Shown in pieces: positions 19,811-29,229 of a stretch of 64,000 nucleotides of DNA. The stretch is from positions 1 to 64,000 of the forward strand of contig CAJJBN010000011.1 in NCBI GenBank assembly GCA_905182435.1. The letters run 5' to 3'. The notes under the pieces were generated by a model. It saw only the letters and a program-made list of their open reading frames with translations, was not told where the DNA came from and ran no database searches. How positions within the stretch are numbered: position 1 is the stretch's first letter; each line of letters opens with the position of its first letter. This stretch comes from Opitutaceae bacterium BACL24 MAG-120322-bin51. GTDB lineage: Bacteria > Verrucomicrobiota > Verrucomicrobiia > Opitutales > Coraliomargaritaceae. Position numbers and translations under genes: made by a program.

Positions 19811-20077
19811 CTACACCACGGGTACCGCGGGTAACGCGTCATACGCAGCAAGGATAGCACTGACTAGAACGCAGAAGATGCCGAGCATTTGAATGAGAAA
19901 TGGATTTTTTGCCGCTTCCCAATACCTGATCAAAAAGATCAATTGAACTGGCAATAACAACAAACACGCTAGCCCCCACCAAACACTTGCGCGAAAGCTT
20001 TCAATCAAAAACAAGATGGTTCCAACGAGTGCCATTACCACACCAATTATCACCAAAAACATAGATACTATTTCCAT
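19811..20077 (-). CDS. small three-span membrane protein
   Basis: 88 residues, almost wholly hydrophobic: spans at about 5-25, 31-50 and 62-80, with charged residues only in the short loops (ESFRAS, RYWEAAKNP). No family recognised. The coding call rests on the membrane-protein pattern and on start and stop placement; there is no homology evidence. It points toward the zinc-ribbon gene (convergent). Confidence 0.6.
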   Translation of the reverse strand: MEIVSMFLVIIGVVMALVGTILFLIESFRASVWWGLACLLLLPVQLIFLIRYWEAAKNPFLIQMLGIFCVLVSAILAAYDALPAVPVV

Positions 20078-20490
20078 ATAAATTATTCCTGCTAATTTTA
20101 TATCACTTTGAATAATCCGCCAGTGCGCTGATTGTCACAGCTAAAAAAGCTCAGCCGCTTGTGGTCGGCAGATAACCAGTACCTCTATACATATAAAAGC
20201 AACTTTAATTAGGTGATCTACTTAACTATTTAAAATAAGTATTACAGCATTCTTCATAACGTGCATATCATACAGCTCGAATATTCCCGCAGACTCTGCC
20301 GACTCAAACTCACTGAATCAAAGTGGCTGCGGCGTTTTTAGATAGGCCGCGAATTCAGAAACCGCTCTCGACTGATGCGACGTAGATAATGTGCATAAGG
20401 CTAGAGTTACGATTAAGCCTCGATCAATTGATGGCACTCAAAGGTAAATCGCATTTGCGCTTTGCTCAGTAGCGCCTAAACACAGCTACC
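20078..20490. other. intergenic gap, nothing recognised
   Basis: About 413 AT-rich bases between divergent genes, so it must hold both promoters. I see no convincing -35/-10 pair, terminator, repeat or open frame of note. Confidence 0.4.
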
Positions 20491-21393
20491 ATGCAACCGA
20501 CACTTTTGATTCTCGCAGCCGGAATGGGCAGCCGCTACGGCGGCCTCAAGCAACTCGACCCGATGGGTCCGAGCGGCGAAACCGTGCTCGACTACTCTGT
20601 GTTTGATGCCATCCGCGCAGGCTTTGGTAAAGTGGTGTTTGTGATTCGCCGCGACTTCGCAGAGGCATTCAAATCCGCAGTCGGCGATAAATTCGAGAGT
20701 CGCATCGAAGTGGCCTACGCGTTTCAAGACTTGGCCGATCTACCCGAGGGGTTCAGCGTCCCTGAAGGCCGCGAAAAGCCCTGGGGCACTGCCCATGCGG
20801 TGCGCGCCGCGCGCAATGAGATCGACGCGCCCTTTGCCGTGATCAATGCCGACGATTTCTACGGCCAAGATGCCTACCAGCAACTGGCGCAGTATTTCGC
20901 GCACAACCCCAACGCAGCTGAACTGCGCACCTGCATGGTCGGCTACCCGCTGAACAACACACTCTCCGAACACGGCAGCGTGAATCGCGGCATCTGCCGC
21001 GTCGAAGGCGGCGCGCTGCAGACCGTCGAAGAGCACTGCACCATCGCCCGCAGTGCGGACGGCATCGTGCGCGGCGACAATCTCGCCGGCGAATCGGTCG
21101 AGATCGCGCCCGAAGCCATCGTCTCAATGAATTTCTGGGGCTTTACCCCGGCACTGTTCCCGAGCTTGGAGGCCTTATTTATCGAATTCCTCGAAACACA
21201 CGGACAGGAAATGAAGTCGGAGTGCTACATCCCGACCATCATTGATACCCTGATCCAGACCGAGCAGACCGAGTGTGCCGTAATCGAGACCGACGGCGCG
21301 TGGTTCGGCGTGACTTATCCCGATGACAAGCCCTTTGTCCAAGCCAGCATCGCTGCGCTGATCGCGAGTGGCGAGTATCCGAAGCAAGTATAG
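20491..21393 (+). CDS. NTP-transferase (sugar nucleotidyltransferase) family protein
   Basis: 300 residues with a Rossmann-like nucleotidyltransferase fold. The N-terminus LILAAGMGSRYGGLKQLDP is the G-x-G-x-R nucleotide-binding loop plus the downstream conserved Lys. VINADDFYGQDAYQQLA carries the Asp that binds Mg2+ and the substrate. Members transfer a nucleoside monophosphate to a sugar-1-phosphate or related alcohol. The exact substrate cannot be told: no sugar pathway genes are adjacent, and the sequence is shorter than GlmU or RmlA. Encoded alone after a 400-base gap. Confidence 0.85.
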   Translation: MQPTLLILAAGMGSRYGGLKQLDPMGPSGETVLDYSVFDAIRAGFGKVVFVIRRDFAEAFKSAVGDKFESRIEVAYAFQDLADLPEGFSVPEGREKPWGTAHAVRAARNEIDAPFAVINADDFYGQDAYQQLAQYFAHNPNAAELRTCMVGYPLNNTLSEHGSVNRGICRVEGGALQTVEEHCTIARSADGIVRGDNLAGESVEIAPEAIVSMNFWGFTPALFPSLEALFIEFLETHGQEMKSECYIPTIIDTLIQTEQTECAVIETDGAWFGVTYPDDKPFVQASIAALIASGEYPKQV

Positions 21394-21478
21394 CGACTCA
21401 GCCGATGCGCTCCGATCTCACGATCGAAGCGACACTCTACAGATGTGGCCTCCGCCGTCAGACGAGGATTCGACGCGC

Positions 21479-22099
21479 CTAGCCTGCCGCGCCATCAATT
21501 TTCGGAACCTGCGAGCGGTTCTTGAAAAAGCGGACGATCGTGCGGATCACAAAATACATTAAGACCAACACCAAGAGGCCTGCTAAAATTGGCACCAGGA
21601 GCGCGAGGCCTGCCGTGAGAATCGAGCCGCCGAGTTCGGCGGTCGATATCACCGGATTACCGATACCGCCAGTCGTCGCCGTCGATGTGCCGCGTGTAAT
21701 TACTGACGCGCCCTGAATCAGGCCTGCCGTGCCTCCGCCTGCGATGGTGGCAGCAATCCATTTAAATGAGCCATCACCCATCATCTCCGGCATCATCGTT
21801 CCAGTAATAAACGTACCAGCAACCACTGCAGCAGGCGTCGCTACGGTATCGAGTGCGTTGTCCAACCACGGGATATAGTAGCTGCCGATCTCCAACGCCG
21901 TGGCGATGCCGAGGGCTAGGGTGACCCATGGATTGCCGAGCCACTCTTGATCGCCAAGCATCGCCTGCACATCCACTTCACCAAATATTTCCAGATTCCC
22001 ACTGGCCGCGAGGCTAGTGATAAAAAGAGGAACGAATACACGAAAGCCACAGGCCGCAGCCAGACCGACGCCCGCAAAAAGTGCCATTATTTCATTCAT
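21479..22099 (-). CDS. DUF4126 membrane protein
   Basis: About 206 residues from ATG 22099, preferred because MNEIMALFAGVGLAAACGFRVFVP matches the DUF4126 start (quoted in two halves), while the longer frame adds 60 implausible residues crossing a repeat. Spans occur near 5-30, 60-80, 90-110, 120-145 and 165-195, with Gly-rich loops (TIAGGGTAGLIQGAS, TTGGIGNP). The C-terminal helix ends in RTIVRFFKNRSQVPK. The family has no assigned function. Monocistronic; its upstream region holds the second GGCAACG dyad. Confidence 0.82.
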   Translation of the reverse strand: MNEIMALFAGVGLAAACGFRVFVPLFITSLAASGNLEIFGEVDVQAMLGDQEWLGNPWVTLALGIATALEIGSYYIPWLDNALDTVATPAAVVAGTFITGTMMPEMMGDGSFKWIAATIAGGGTAGLIQGASVITRGTSTATTGGIGNPVISTAELGGSILTAGLALLVPILAGLLVLVLMYFVIRTIVRFFKNRSQVPKIDGAAG

Positions 22100-22251
22100 A
22101 ATGCAGAGCAGAATAACGGTTTGAGCGCCATTGGGAAAGCTTCGAATTCGATAGGCTGGGAGTAGCCACAAATCTATTTTACCCGCTAAGTTAGCCAAGG
22201 AAACGCTAAGCTTGGTATATAACGAGTATTTAGTATATACGCGCCTGATTT

Positions 22252-22280
22252 CAGGAGGGCAACGCTCCGTCGTTGCCACC
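22252..22280. repeat. GGCAACG dyad repeat, copy 2
   Basis: CAGGAGGGCAACGCTCCGT followed by CGTTGCCACC, nearly identical to 3984-4010. It stands in the interval between the DUF4126 gene and the gcvP terminator. Confidence 0.6.
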
Positions 22281-22350
22281 TACATCCTGAGCAAATTCTG
22301 ATGATTGCGCATGGAAATGACAGCGCATTTCCCTCCAACTAAATAGGCAC

Positions 22351-22382
22351 AAAAAAGCCCGAGGCACCGCAGCGCCTCGGGA
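22351..22382 (-). terminator. rho-independent terminator after gcvP
   Basis: On the minus strand TCCCGAGGC-GCTGCGGT-GCCTCGGG is followed by CTTTTTTG: an 8-bp GC-rich stem and a six-T run, about ten bases past the gcvP stop. Confidence 0.92.
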
Positions 22383-22394
22383 TTTTGAATAAAA

Positions 22395-25343
22395 CTACAA
22401 CTCTGCGACGATCTTAGCATAAATCTCCGGCACCGTGAGCTTTGCCAACTCCTTGGTCGAAATACGGGCGGGGTTGATTACTGGTAAGGTATCGAGGGAC
22501 TCGGAAAGACAGACATCGCGATTCGCCTCAACCTCTTCAACGCGGTCGATCGGCGTAAAGTGCGGCGCGGAGTTGAGCACATCGGGATGCTCCTTCGCCA
22601 ATTTAATGATCGCCTGCACCGCTTCGACAAAGCGATCGAGTTCGGCCTTGGTATAACTCTCGGTCGGCTCAATCATCAGGCCCAATGGCTCCGGCCAGGC
22701 AACTGTCGGGGCATGGAAGCCAAAATCAAGGAACAGCTTGCCAATCCGCGGCGCGGCATCGGTCTTACGCAGACCAACCGAGTCGAGCAGGCCGAAATCT
22801 GCCTCCTTCAAGGTAAGAATGAACTCGTGCATGCGCGGTTCACTATCTGCCCCCGCTGGCAACAAGGCGTAATCGTCGGTAAGTCGAGATTGTAGGTACC
22901 GCGCACTCAAGACCGCCACCGCCGACATGCGCCGCACACCTTCGCGTCCGAGGCGCAGCAAATACGTGTAGCAACGAATCTTATGGGCGAAATTGCCCCA
23001 ATGTCGGTGGAACGAGCCAATCGACTTCGGCGCACGCACTGGTTGATACAGCGAACCGTCAAATTCGATTTGATAGCCGGGCAAATACGGCGTAAGACGC
23101 TCGCTCACCGCAACAATCGCGTCACCGGGACCACCACCGCCGTGCGGAATCGTCCAAGTCTTGTGTAGATTATTGTGCACTGCATCGACACCAAGTGCGC
23201 CGAGGTCGACCCAGCCGGCGATCGCATTCATGTTCGCACCGTCCATATAGACGAGGCCGCCGATGGCGTGAATTTTCTCCGCGATTTGCTTGAAGGAGGT
23301 CTCAAAAATACCACTGGTATTCGGGTTGGTGATCATCACACCGGCGATACGGTTGCCGTATTCTTCAATGCAGCGATCCAAATGCTGGTTGAGCACACGG
23401 CCCTCGATATCGGCGTCGAGATAAACGATCTTGCCCTGCTTGCCCGCGAAGCCAGCCATGGTGGCGGTGGCAAAGTTGGTGCCGTGCGCAGAGCTCGGGA
23501 TCAAAATCACATCACGTACTTCATCGCGGTCGCGGTGGTAGGCTTGAAAGAGTTTCAGGCCGACCAACTCACCTTGTGCACCCGCAAGTGGCTGTGTCGT
23601 CACCGCAGCTAGGCCGGTGATATTTTTAAACCACTCCTGAATCTCATGCAGCACGTAGAGACAGCCTTGTGCATCTTCCACTGGCGCTTGCGGGTGAACA
23701 TCGGTGAAGCCCTGCAATCCTGCCGCCCAGTCGTTGACCTTCGGATTATACTTCATCGTGCACGAACCGAGCGGGTAGCACCCGTCGTCTGGGCTAACAT
23801 TGAGATCACCTAAGCGCTGGTAGTAAGCGATCACCTCCTCGGCAGTATACGTAGGCAACCCCGGGGCTTGTTGGCGCGCATCTTGATCCGCCACTGCCGG
23901 TAAAGCAGCAGGCTCAGCGCTGCAAGCAGCACCAAAAACATCAGCAAACACTGCAACCAGCTCGGAAATCGCTTGTTCACGATTGGAAAACGACAGCTTT
24001 AGCAATTGGCGACCACCAGCGATGCGACTGGAAACGTCTGCCCCGGCAAGGATACCGCTCTCGCGCGCCTTTGCCAGTAGATCAGCGACAGGTATAGACA
24101 ATTCAAATGTGACTTCATGAAATGATGCAGTGTTCGGGAACGCGAGCGACACGCCGTCGAATACCGTCAAGCACTCAACTGCCTCAGCCAAACGCGCACG
24201 TAGCCCAGCTAGAATTGCTTCGAGTCCGGAATCGCCACGCTCGAGAAGCGCAGCGCCGACCAATGTCGCGACAAACGCTTGATTGGAGCAAATATTGGAC
24301 GTGGCCTTATCCTTACGAATATGTTGCTCGCGAGTAGAGAGCACGCCCACACGGCAGTCACGCCCCGAGCTATCCTTGGCTTTGCCAATGAATCGACCCG
24401 GCGCAGCACGCACGCCGGCACGATCTTTAGCCGAAAAACGCACACCAAACAAACCGAGGCCAGGGCCACCGAAATTCGGCGCCAATGCCAAGTGATGCGC
24501 CTCGCCGACAATAATATCGACGCCATTCGCACCAAACTCAGAGGGCGCCTTGAGCCCGCCAGGGCCAAGCAGCATGGGGTCAATCACCGCAATACTCTTC
24601 ACCTTCAGCTCACCCGCCAAGTCAGTCAGGGCATCCACGCCCTCGATCAGGCCAAAAGTATTGACGTGCGGAAACACAATCGCCGCCAGACGCGTGCCCG
24701 CCGCTTGAGTCGCGGCCTGCAGTGCGACTTGGTCGATCAGACCCGTCGCAGCATCGACTGGCACGCGGATCAACTCAACTTCAGTGCCCTCTGCCAAGGT
24801 CTCGAGCACTTCAAGATCTCCAGGATACAAGGTCTCAGGAATGATCGCCACTGATTTGCCCCGGCCCATGCGAATCGCCGCACAGATGCCCTCGAAAATT
24901 GAAGTGGAGCGGTCGTAGAGCGATGCATTGACCGCTTCGAAACCAGTCAAACGCGCCATCGAGCATTGATAGATCCAGTGCGCCAGCAGCGTGCCTTGGC
25001 TGAGCTCAGGCTGATACGGCGTGTAAGCCGTGGTCAGATTACGAATATTACAGATCGGCCCAACGACAGGCGACGGCACAAAGTCCGACACACCATCACC
25101 GAGGAAACTGGTGCCGATGCGGTTCATCTTTGAGATCTCTTCGAGACGTGTATACAGGTCGTCGTAGCCGAGCTCCTCGGGCAGCGCGACGCCATCTTCG
25201 AATTTAACGTCTGCCGGAATGTGACTAAATAGCTCGTCAAGCGATGCCTTGCCAACAGTTTTCAGCATCGCATCGATATCGGCATTGCTCGCAGGAATGT
25301 AGTGGCGCGCGTGTTCGCGCTGATCGATGGAAGTATTTTGCAT
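22395..25343 (-). CDS. gcvP: glycine dehydrogenase (decarboxylating), P protein
   Basis: 982 residues from ATG 25343 (the longer frame adds 53 residues unlike the family). The pyridoxal-phosphate P protein of the glycine cleavage system decarboxylates glycine and passes the aminomethyl group to the lipoyl H protein. The N-terminal half includes RHYIPASNADIDAML, GDGVSDFVPSPVVGPI and TAYTPYQPELSQGTL. The C-terminal half has YPLGSCTMKYNPKVN, NPNTSGIFE, YMDGANMNA and HNNLHKTWTIPHGGGGPG with the PLP lysine. Alpha and beta halves are fused, as in E. coli. It diverges from gcvT across 177 bases; no glycine riboswitch or gcvH is visible there. Confidence 0.96.
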   Translation of the reverse strand: MQNTSIDQREHARHYIPASNADIDAMLKTVGKASLDELFSHIPADVKFEDGVALPEELGYDDLYTRLEEISKMNRIGTSFLGDGVSDFVPSPVVGPICNIRNLTTAYTPYQPELSQGTLLAHWIYQCSMARLTGFEAVNASLYDRSTSIFEGICAAIRMGRGKSVAIIPETLYPGDLEVLETLAEGTEVELIRVPVDAATGLIDQVALQAATQAAGTRLAAIVFPHVNTFGLIEGVDALTDLAGELKVKSIAVIDPMLLGPGGLKAPSEFGANGVDIIVGEAHHLALAPNFGGPGLGLFGVRFSAKDRAGVRAAPGRFIGKAKDSSGRDCRVGVLSTREQHIRKDKATSNICSNQAFVATLVGAALLERGDSGLEAILAGLRARLAEAVECLTVFDGVSLAFPNTASFHEVTFELSIPVADLLAKARESGILAGADVSSRIAGGRQLLKLSFSNREQAISELVAVFADVFGAACSAEPAALPAVADQDARQQAPGLPTYTAEEVIAYYQRLGDLNVSPDDGCYPLGSCTMKYNPKVNDWAAGLQGFTDVHPQAPVEDAQGCLYVLHEIQEWFKNITGLAAVTTQPLAGAQGELVGLKLFQAYHRDRDEVRDVILIPSSAHGTNFATATMAGFAGKQGKIVYLDADIEGRVLNQHLDRCIEEYGNRIAGVMITNPNTSGIFETSFKQIAEKIHAIGGLVYMDGANMNAIAGWVDLGALGVDAVHNNLHKTWTIPHGGGGPGDAIVAVSERLTPYLPGYQIEFDGSLYQPVRAPKSIGSFHRHWGNFAHKIRCYTYLLRLGREGVRRMSAVAVLSARYLQSRLTDDYALLPAGADSEPRMHEFILTLKEADFGLLDSVGLRKTDAAPRIGKLFLDFGFHAPTVAWPEPLGLMIEPTESYTKAELDRFVEAVQAIIKLAKEHPDVLNSAPHFTPIDRVEEVEANRDVCLSESLDTLPVINPARISTKELAKLTVPEIYAKIVAEL

Positions 25344-25520
25344 TTTAAAGAAACTGAGGCTTAACAACGAACAAAAATAAGCATTTATTGCTACTGAATG
25401 AGATGACCCGTTCAGACAACCCGACTCTTTCCCCTTCGCAAGTTTCTTTACACGAATTACCGAATTTTCTATACCACCGCCTCTTTCGATCGGCGCAAAC
25501 AACTTATCACCCGCATTTTA

Positions 25521-26615
25521 ATGTCCGAAATCCTACACATTCCACTACACGACTTTCATGCCGAGCAAGGCGCGCGCTTTGTCAATTTCGGCGGCTGGAA
25601 CATGCCCGTGCAATATACCAGCATTCTCGAAGAGCATAAAGCGGTGCGCACCGCGGCAGGCCTGTTCGACGTCAGCCACATGGGAGAGTTTCTAGTTACT
25701 GGGGCCGATGCCGCGCTGTTTCTCGACAAACTACTGGTCAATTCGATTGCGCAAGCACCCGTGGGCAAAGCCGTTTACTCGCCGATGTGCGCCAGCGATG
25801 GTGGCGTGGTTGATGATTTGATCGTCTACCGCACCGGCGACGAGACCTTCCTCGTCTGCGTGAATGCCGGTAATATCGAGAAAGACTTTGGTTGGTTTCT
25901 CAAACAATCGGCGCGCTGGAGCCTCGACGTGCAGATCGAGGATCACTCCGACGACTATGCCCTGCTTGCGCTGCAGGGGCCAAAAGCCGCCGCAATCATG
26001 CAGGCCATTGGCTTCGATTCAATTGATGCGCTTAAGAGATTTTGGCACGTGCTACTCCCCTTCGCCGGCGAAAAAGTACGTGTCTGCCGCACTGGCTACA
26101 CTGGTGAAGACGGCTTCGAAATCTACCTTTCCCCGAAGGCCGCTGATGCGCTCGCCCGCGAGATCATCAGCAAAGGCGAGCCTTTCGGCGTGCAACTCTG
26201 TGGCCTTGGTTGTCGCGACAGCCTACGTCTCGAAGCCGGCTACCCACTTTATGGACATGAGCTTAGCGACTCGATCACTCCACTTGAGGCGAGCCTCGAC
26301 TGGACCGTGAAGCTGCAAAAGGACGACTTCATTGGCAAGAATGCACTAAGTGAGCAGCAGGAGAACGGCGTCCCACGCCGCGTGGTTCACTTCAAACTCG
26401 AAGGCCGCCGCATTGCACGCGAAGGCACTCCAGTCGTAGATGCCGCAGGCACCGCCGTCGGCCAAGTGCTCTCCGGCACGCTCTCGCCCATGCTTGGCTG
26501 CCCCATCGGTAGCGCCATCGTCGCCACCGCAGCTAAAGATGCGCCACTGTTTGTCGATCTGCGCGGAAATCACATCGCGCTAGAAGTAGCGACTTTGCCA
26601 CTGCATAAAGCATAG
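25521..26615 (+). CDS. gcvT: aminomethyltransferase, T protein
   Basis: 364 residues. It moves the methylene unit from the aminomethyl-lipoyl H protein to tetrahydrofolate and releases ammonia. [20 protein letters not shown] opens the protein. The catalytic Asp lies in [20 protein letters not shown]-like text (here [19 protein letters not shown]). [16 protein letters not shown] and [18 protein letters not shown] are further signatures, and a C-terminal beta domain carries [16 protein letters not shown]. The gene is divergent from gcvP, so both may share control in the 177-base spacer. The third component, gcvH, must lie elsewhere. Confidence 0.96.
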   Translation: MSEILHIPLHDFHAEQGARFVNFGGWNMPVQYTSILEEHKAVRTAAGLFDVSHMGEFLVTGADAALFLDKLLVNSIAQAPVGKAVYSPMCASDGGVVDDLIVYRTGDETFLVCVNAGNIEKDFGWFLKQSARWSLDVQIEDHSDDYALLALQGPKAAAIMQAIGFDSIDALKRFWHVLLPFAGEKVRVCRTGYTGEDGFEIYLSPKAADALAREIISKGEPFGVQLCGLGCRDSLRLEAGYPLYGHELSDSITPLEASLDWTVKLQKDDFIGKNALSEQQENGVPRRVVHFKLEGRRIAREGTPVVDAAGTAVGQVLSGTLSPMLGCPIGSAIVATAAKDAPLFVDLRGNHIALEVATLPLHKA

Positions 26616-26731
26616 TCCTGCACCGGTCTCATCGGTCGTTACTGCAGCTGGCAGTCACAGCTAAGCGATCCAACATCAAAAAAGAGGCCTTCATTGTCAT
26701 CACGGCCTAGCGCCGTTACAGTCCGAGCGGC

Positions 26732-27800
26732 CTATGGCGCAGCCGCTGACACCCGCTCAACCGCAGACTCGTTCGATGGCTCAGTAATCGCGGCTGAAGC
26801 ATGTTGAATGACCGGGCTTATCTCTGGTCGCGGTAAGGTCTTGACGGAGAATTCCATCAGCTCTTCTCCGCGCAGCACCTCAATCGTAGTGAACTGATTC
26901 GCCCGCGTAAAAAACACTGCACCTGGCACATCGGACACATTATCGATTGTATGTCCAGCAATCGAAACAAGATGATCCCCCTGCAACAAACCTGCTTGAT
27001 GCGCTGGTGCACCGTCGATCACGGTAGACAGATAAACGGCATTGGTCGTATCCGAGCCTAAGCTCTTCCGCCACTTCAAAACCCATCCAGCTGTGGATGA
27101 TATGCCCCGAAAACAATAGGTCGTCGCGCACCCGCGCCAACGCCGCGACTGGTAAACAGTAAGAAGCATCCAGCTCCGCAATCGAAGCCACCGACATGCC
27201 GATAAAGCGGCCATTGACATCCAAAATCGGGCACCCGCCCTGGCCCGCACCGACTGAGATCGAGGTGCGAATGTACTCCGTCGGAAACACTTTGTTGCCC
27301 AATTTTTTATCCATGCCAGTCACAAGCCCCATCGAAGGCGATGGCTCAAAATCGAGCGGACAAGTAATTCCAATTGCAATCGCGCCCAACCGAGGTTGCG
27401 CCGCATTGGTATCCAAAGTGATAATCGCAAATTCTTCCGGCAGCTCCAATACACGTAAGACCGAAACATTGGTCACTCGATCATGGCCGATCGCTTCGGT
27501 CGCATAGGATTTACCCTGATGCTCGACCCACACGCGACTCGCGCCCGCAGCTCGGCTGGCACTTACCAGCACATGGCCCTCTTTGCTAATGAAAAAACCC
27601 GTGCCGACCCGAAGCATCACTTGCGCTTTGCCGCCTTCGTCTGGTCCACGGTAAGCGGCCTTCACTCGAATGACCGCATTTTTATTCTGCTCAAAGACCT
27701 CAATCAAGCGCTGCTGCAAGGCAAGCGCATCTGCAGGACCTGCGCACACAGGCATCGAGCAAGCAGTTAAAAGAAGCGTAATCCACCCAAGTTTAAGCAT
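26732..27800 (-). CDS. HtrA-like PDZ protein without catalytic triad; needs a +1 frameshift
   Basis: From ATG 27800 the product has a signal sequence with a lipobox-like LLTAC (10-14), a trypsin-like fold (about 65-220) and, after a +1 change of frame near 27060, a PDZ domain (AVYLSTVIDGAPAHQAGL..., then LQGDHLVSIAGHTI). Aligned by eye with DegP, the His is replaced in VSASRAAGAS (Ser82/Arg83), the Asp in RVTNVSVL (Asn111), and the Ser in AGQGGCP (Gly188 for the G-N-S-G-G Ser). It should therefore be a pseudoprotease, perhaps a sensor or chaperone. Without the shift it would end about 40 residues later, lacking the PDZ. It is third in a sigma-factor operon. Confidence 0.75.
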
Positions 27801-27810
27801 CGCAGATAAA

Positions 27811-28365
27811 CTAATAAACAAGGCTCGCTACGCCAGCCGATGCAAATGCTACGCGCGCTTGTGCTGAATCAGTAGAATACGCGGAGGCGTCATACGACGC
27901 GACGCGCATCTGTTCCATTCCGAAATCACGGACGAAATTAACATCACTCGAGGTCGCTTCAGCTGAGATCACATCCGTATCGTAATTCGGCAAACTCGTC
28001 GCCTCGGCAAGCGTCAGCTCTGTCATCGCGACTTCGACCGGCGCGCCGAGTACGTCAACCGCGGGAGCTTGCGCGTCTGCAACAGAAGTGGGTAGTACGC
28101 TTGACCGAAAGGCAGGCCGCACGACTATCATCGCGACCAAAACGGCAGCTGCGGCAACTGCAGCACTCTGCAAAATGCGGCCCGAAAAGACCCGTATCAC
28201 CTGCAAATACCAGGGGTCCTTCTTAACCAACGTTTGCAACATACGTTGGTGCAACTCGCTGTCGAATTCATTCCAGAATTGATCGGAGGGACGTTCGGAT
28301 CGCTTCAATCGAAGAAGATCTTCTAGGTTGATGTCAGCTTGGCGCTCTGGAGGTAGTTTAGCCAT
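27811..28365 (-). CDS. single-span membrane protein, putative anti-sigma factor
   Basis: 184 residues. An acidic/basic cytosolic part of about 65 residues (with EDLLRLKRSERPSDQFWNEF) precedes one membrane span (about 66-85, ILQSAAVAAAAVLVAMIVV), and about 95 polar residues should lie outside. That layout, and its place 26 bases after an ECF sigma gene, is what anti-sigma factors show. However, no HxxxCxxC zinc motif or RseA-like signature is visible, so the role is inferred from context. It ends 10 bases before the HtrA-like gene. RseA-type control by proteolysis cannot be judged from sequence. Confidence 0.65.
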   Translation of the reverse strand: MAKLPPERQADINLEDLLRLKRSERPSDQFWNEFDSELHQRMLQTLVKKDPWYLQVIRVFSGRILQSAAVAAAAVLVAMIVVRPAFRSSVLPTSVADAQAPAVDVLGAPVEVAMTELTLAEATSLPNYDTDVISAEATSSDVNFVRDFGMEQMRVASYDASAYSTDSAQARVAFASAGVASLVY

Positions 28366-28391
28366 AAATGAGTAATTAATAACTGCTAGGG

Positions 28392-29024
28392 TTAACTGAT
28401 ATAGTCCTTTAAATATGATTGGAGTTGTTGTTTCGCATAGTGCAGTCGAGAGCGCACGGTGCCGACAGACGTCTTAGTGATTTCCGCGATCTCGCCATGG
28501 CTGAGACCTTCGATTTCATGTAAAACAACAACAGTTCGATGCTTAGGAGACAATTTCTGCAACGAATCGTTCAATTTTTCCTGTAGCTCATGAACCAACG
28601 CGCCTTTTTCACTGCGGCTTTTCGCCGTCAACCGCTCGAAGATTTCCGAAGTGGTCACTTCTTCATTAATATTTTCGTAACTAATATAACGACGGCGGCT
28701 GCGCTTTTTAAGGAAGGTATTCGTGGTATTAATCGCAATACGATAAATCCAAGTAAAGAACGAGGACTTACCCTTGAAGCGCGCAATTGCCTGAAAAGCC
28801 TTGATGAAAGTCTCCTGCGTCAGGTCTGAGGCATCTTCACGATTGCTCGTCATATTATAAATGACGGAGAAAATATGCTCGCGATACTTCTGCACCAACT
28901 GGTCGAAGGCGCCGACATTGCCAGCCTGCACGCGCTGCACCACCGACCAATCGAGGTCACGCTCCGATACCGGAGCCTCTTCCGCATGTGCGAAAGTCTT
29001 GGAAACTGAGCCTGTGATTGCCAT
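28392..29024 (-). CDS. ECF RNA polymerase sigma factor, RpoE-like
   Basis: 210 residues with both ECF regions. Region 2 covers about 30-100 (FDQLVQKYREHIFSVIYNMT, EDASDLTQETFIKAFQAI and FKGKSSFFTWIYRIAINT; the last binds the -10 element). Region 4 covers about 150-205 (LSPKHRTVVVLHEIEGLSHG, EIAEITKTSVGTVRSRLHYA), the helix-turn-helix for -35. An extra 20-residue head lies ahead of region 2. It heads a three-gene operon with the putative anti-sigma and HtrA-like genes, the same architecture as envelope-stress rpoE loci. A TAATTA box five bases before the ATG could be a -10 of a leaderless promoter (weak). Confidence 0.93.
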   Translation of the reverse strand: MAITGSVSKTFAHAEEAPVSERDLDWSVVQRVQAGNVGAFDQLVQKYREHIFSVIYNMTSNREDASDLTQETFIKAFQAIARFKGKSSFFTWIYRIAINTTNTFLKKRSRRRYISYENINEEVTTSEIFERLTAKSRSEKGALVHELQEKLNDSLQKLSPKHRTVVVLHEIEGLSHGEIAEITKTSVGTVRSRLHYAKQQLQSYLKDYIS

Positions 29025-29229
29025 TAAGATAATTAAGCTAAAGCAATTTCAGGGCAAATTGCAAAGATTTACTCAGCCCTTAAAATTTAAGTAGATTGCA
29101 CAATTTAGGCGCCTTAATTGGCTCGAAAAAATAGAACCAAATAAAGGTGAATCTTGATTTGCTGTCGTTTCAGACTTTTACACTGTTGACAGTCATACCA
29201 CGAAAGATGGTAAGAATGTCCCCTTATTT

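Noticed and set aside
25344-25520. Glycine riboswitch between gcvP and gcvT
   Set aside because: The spacer is short and I saw no conserved aptamer core on either strand; a covariance-model search would settle it.
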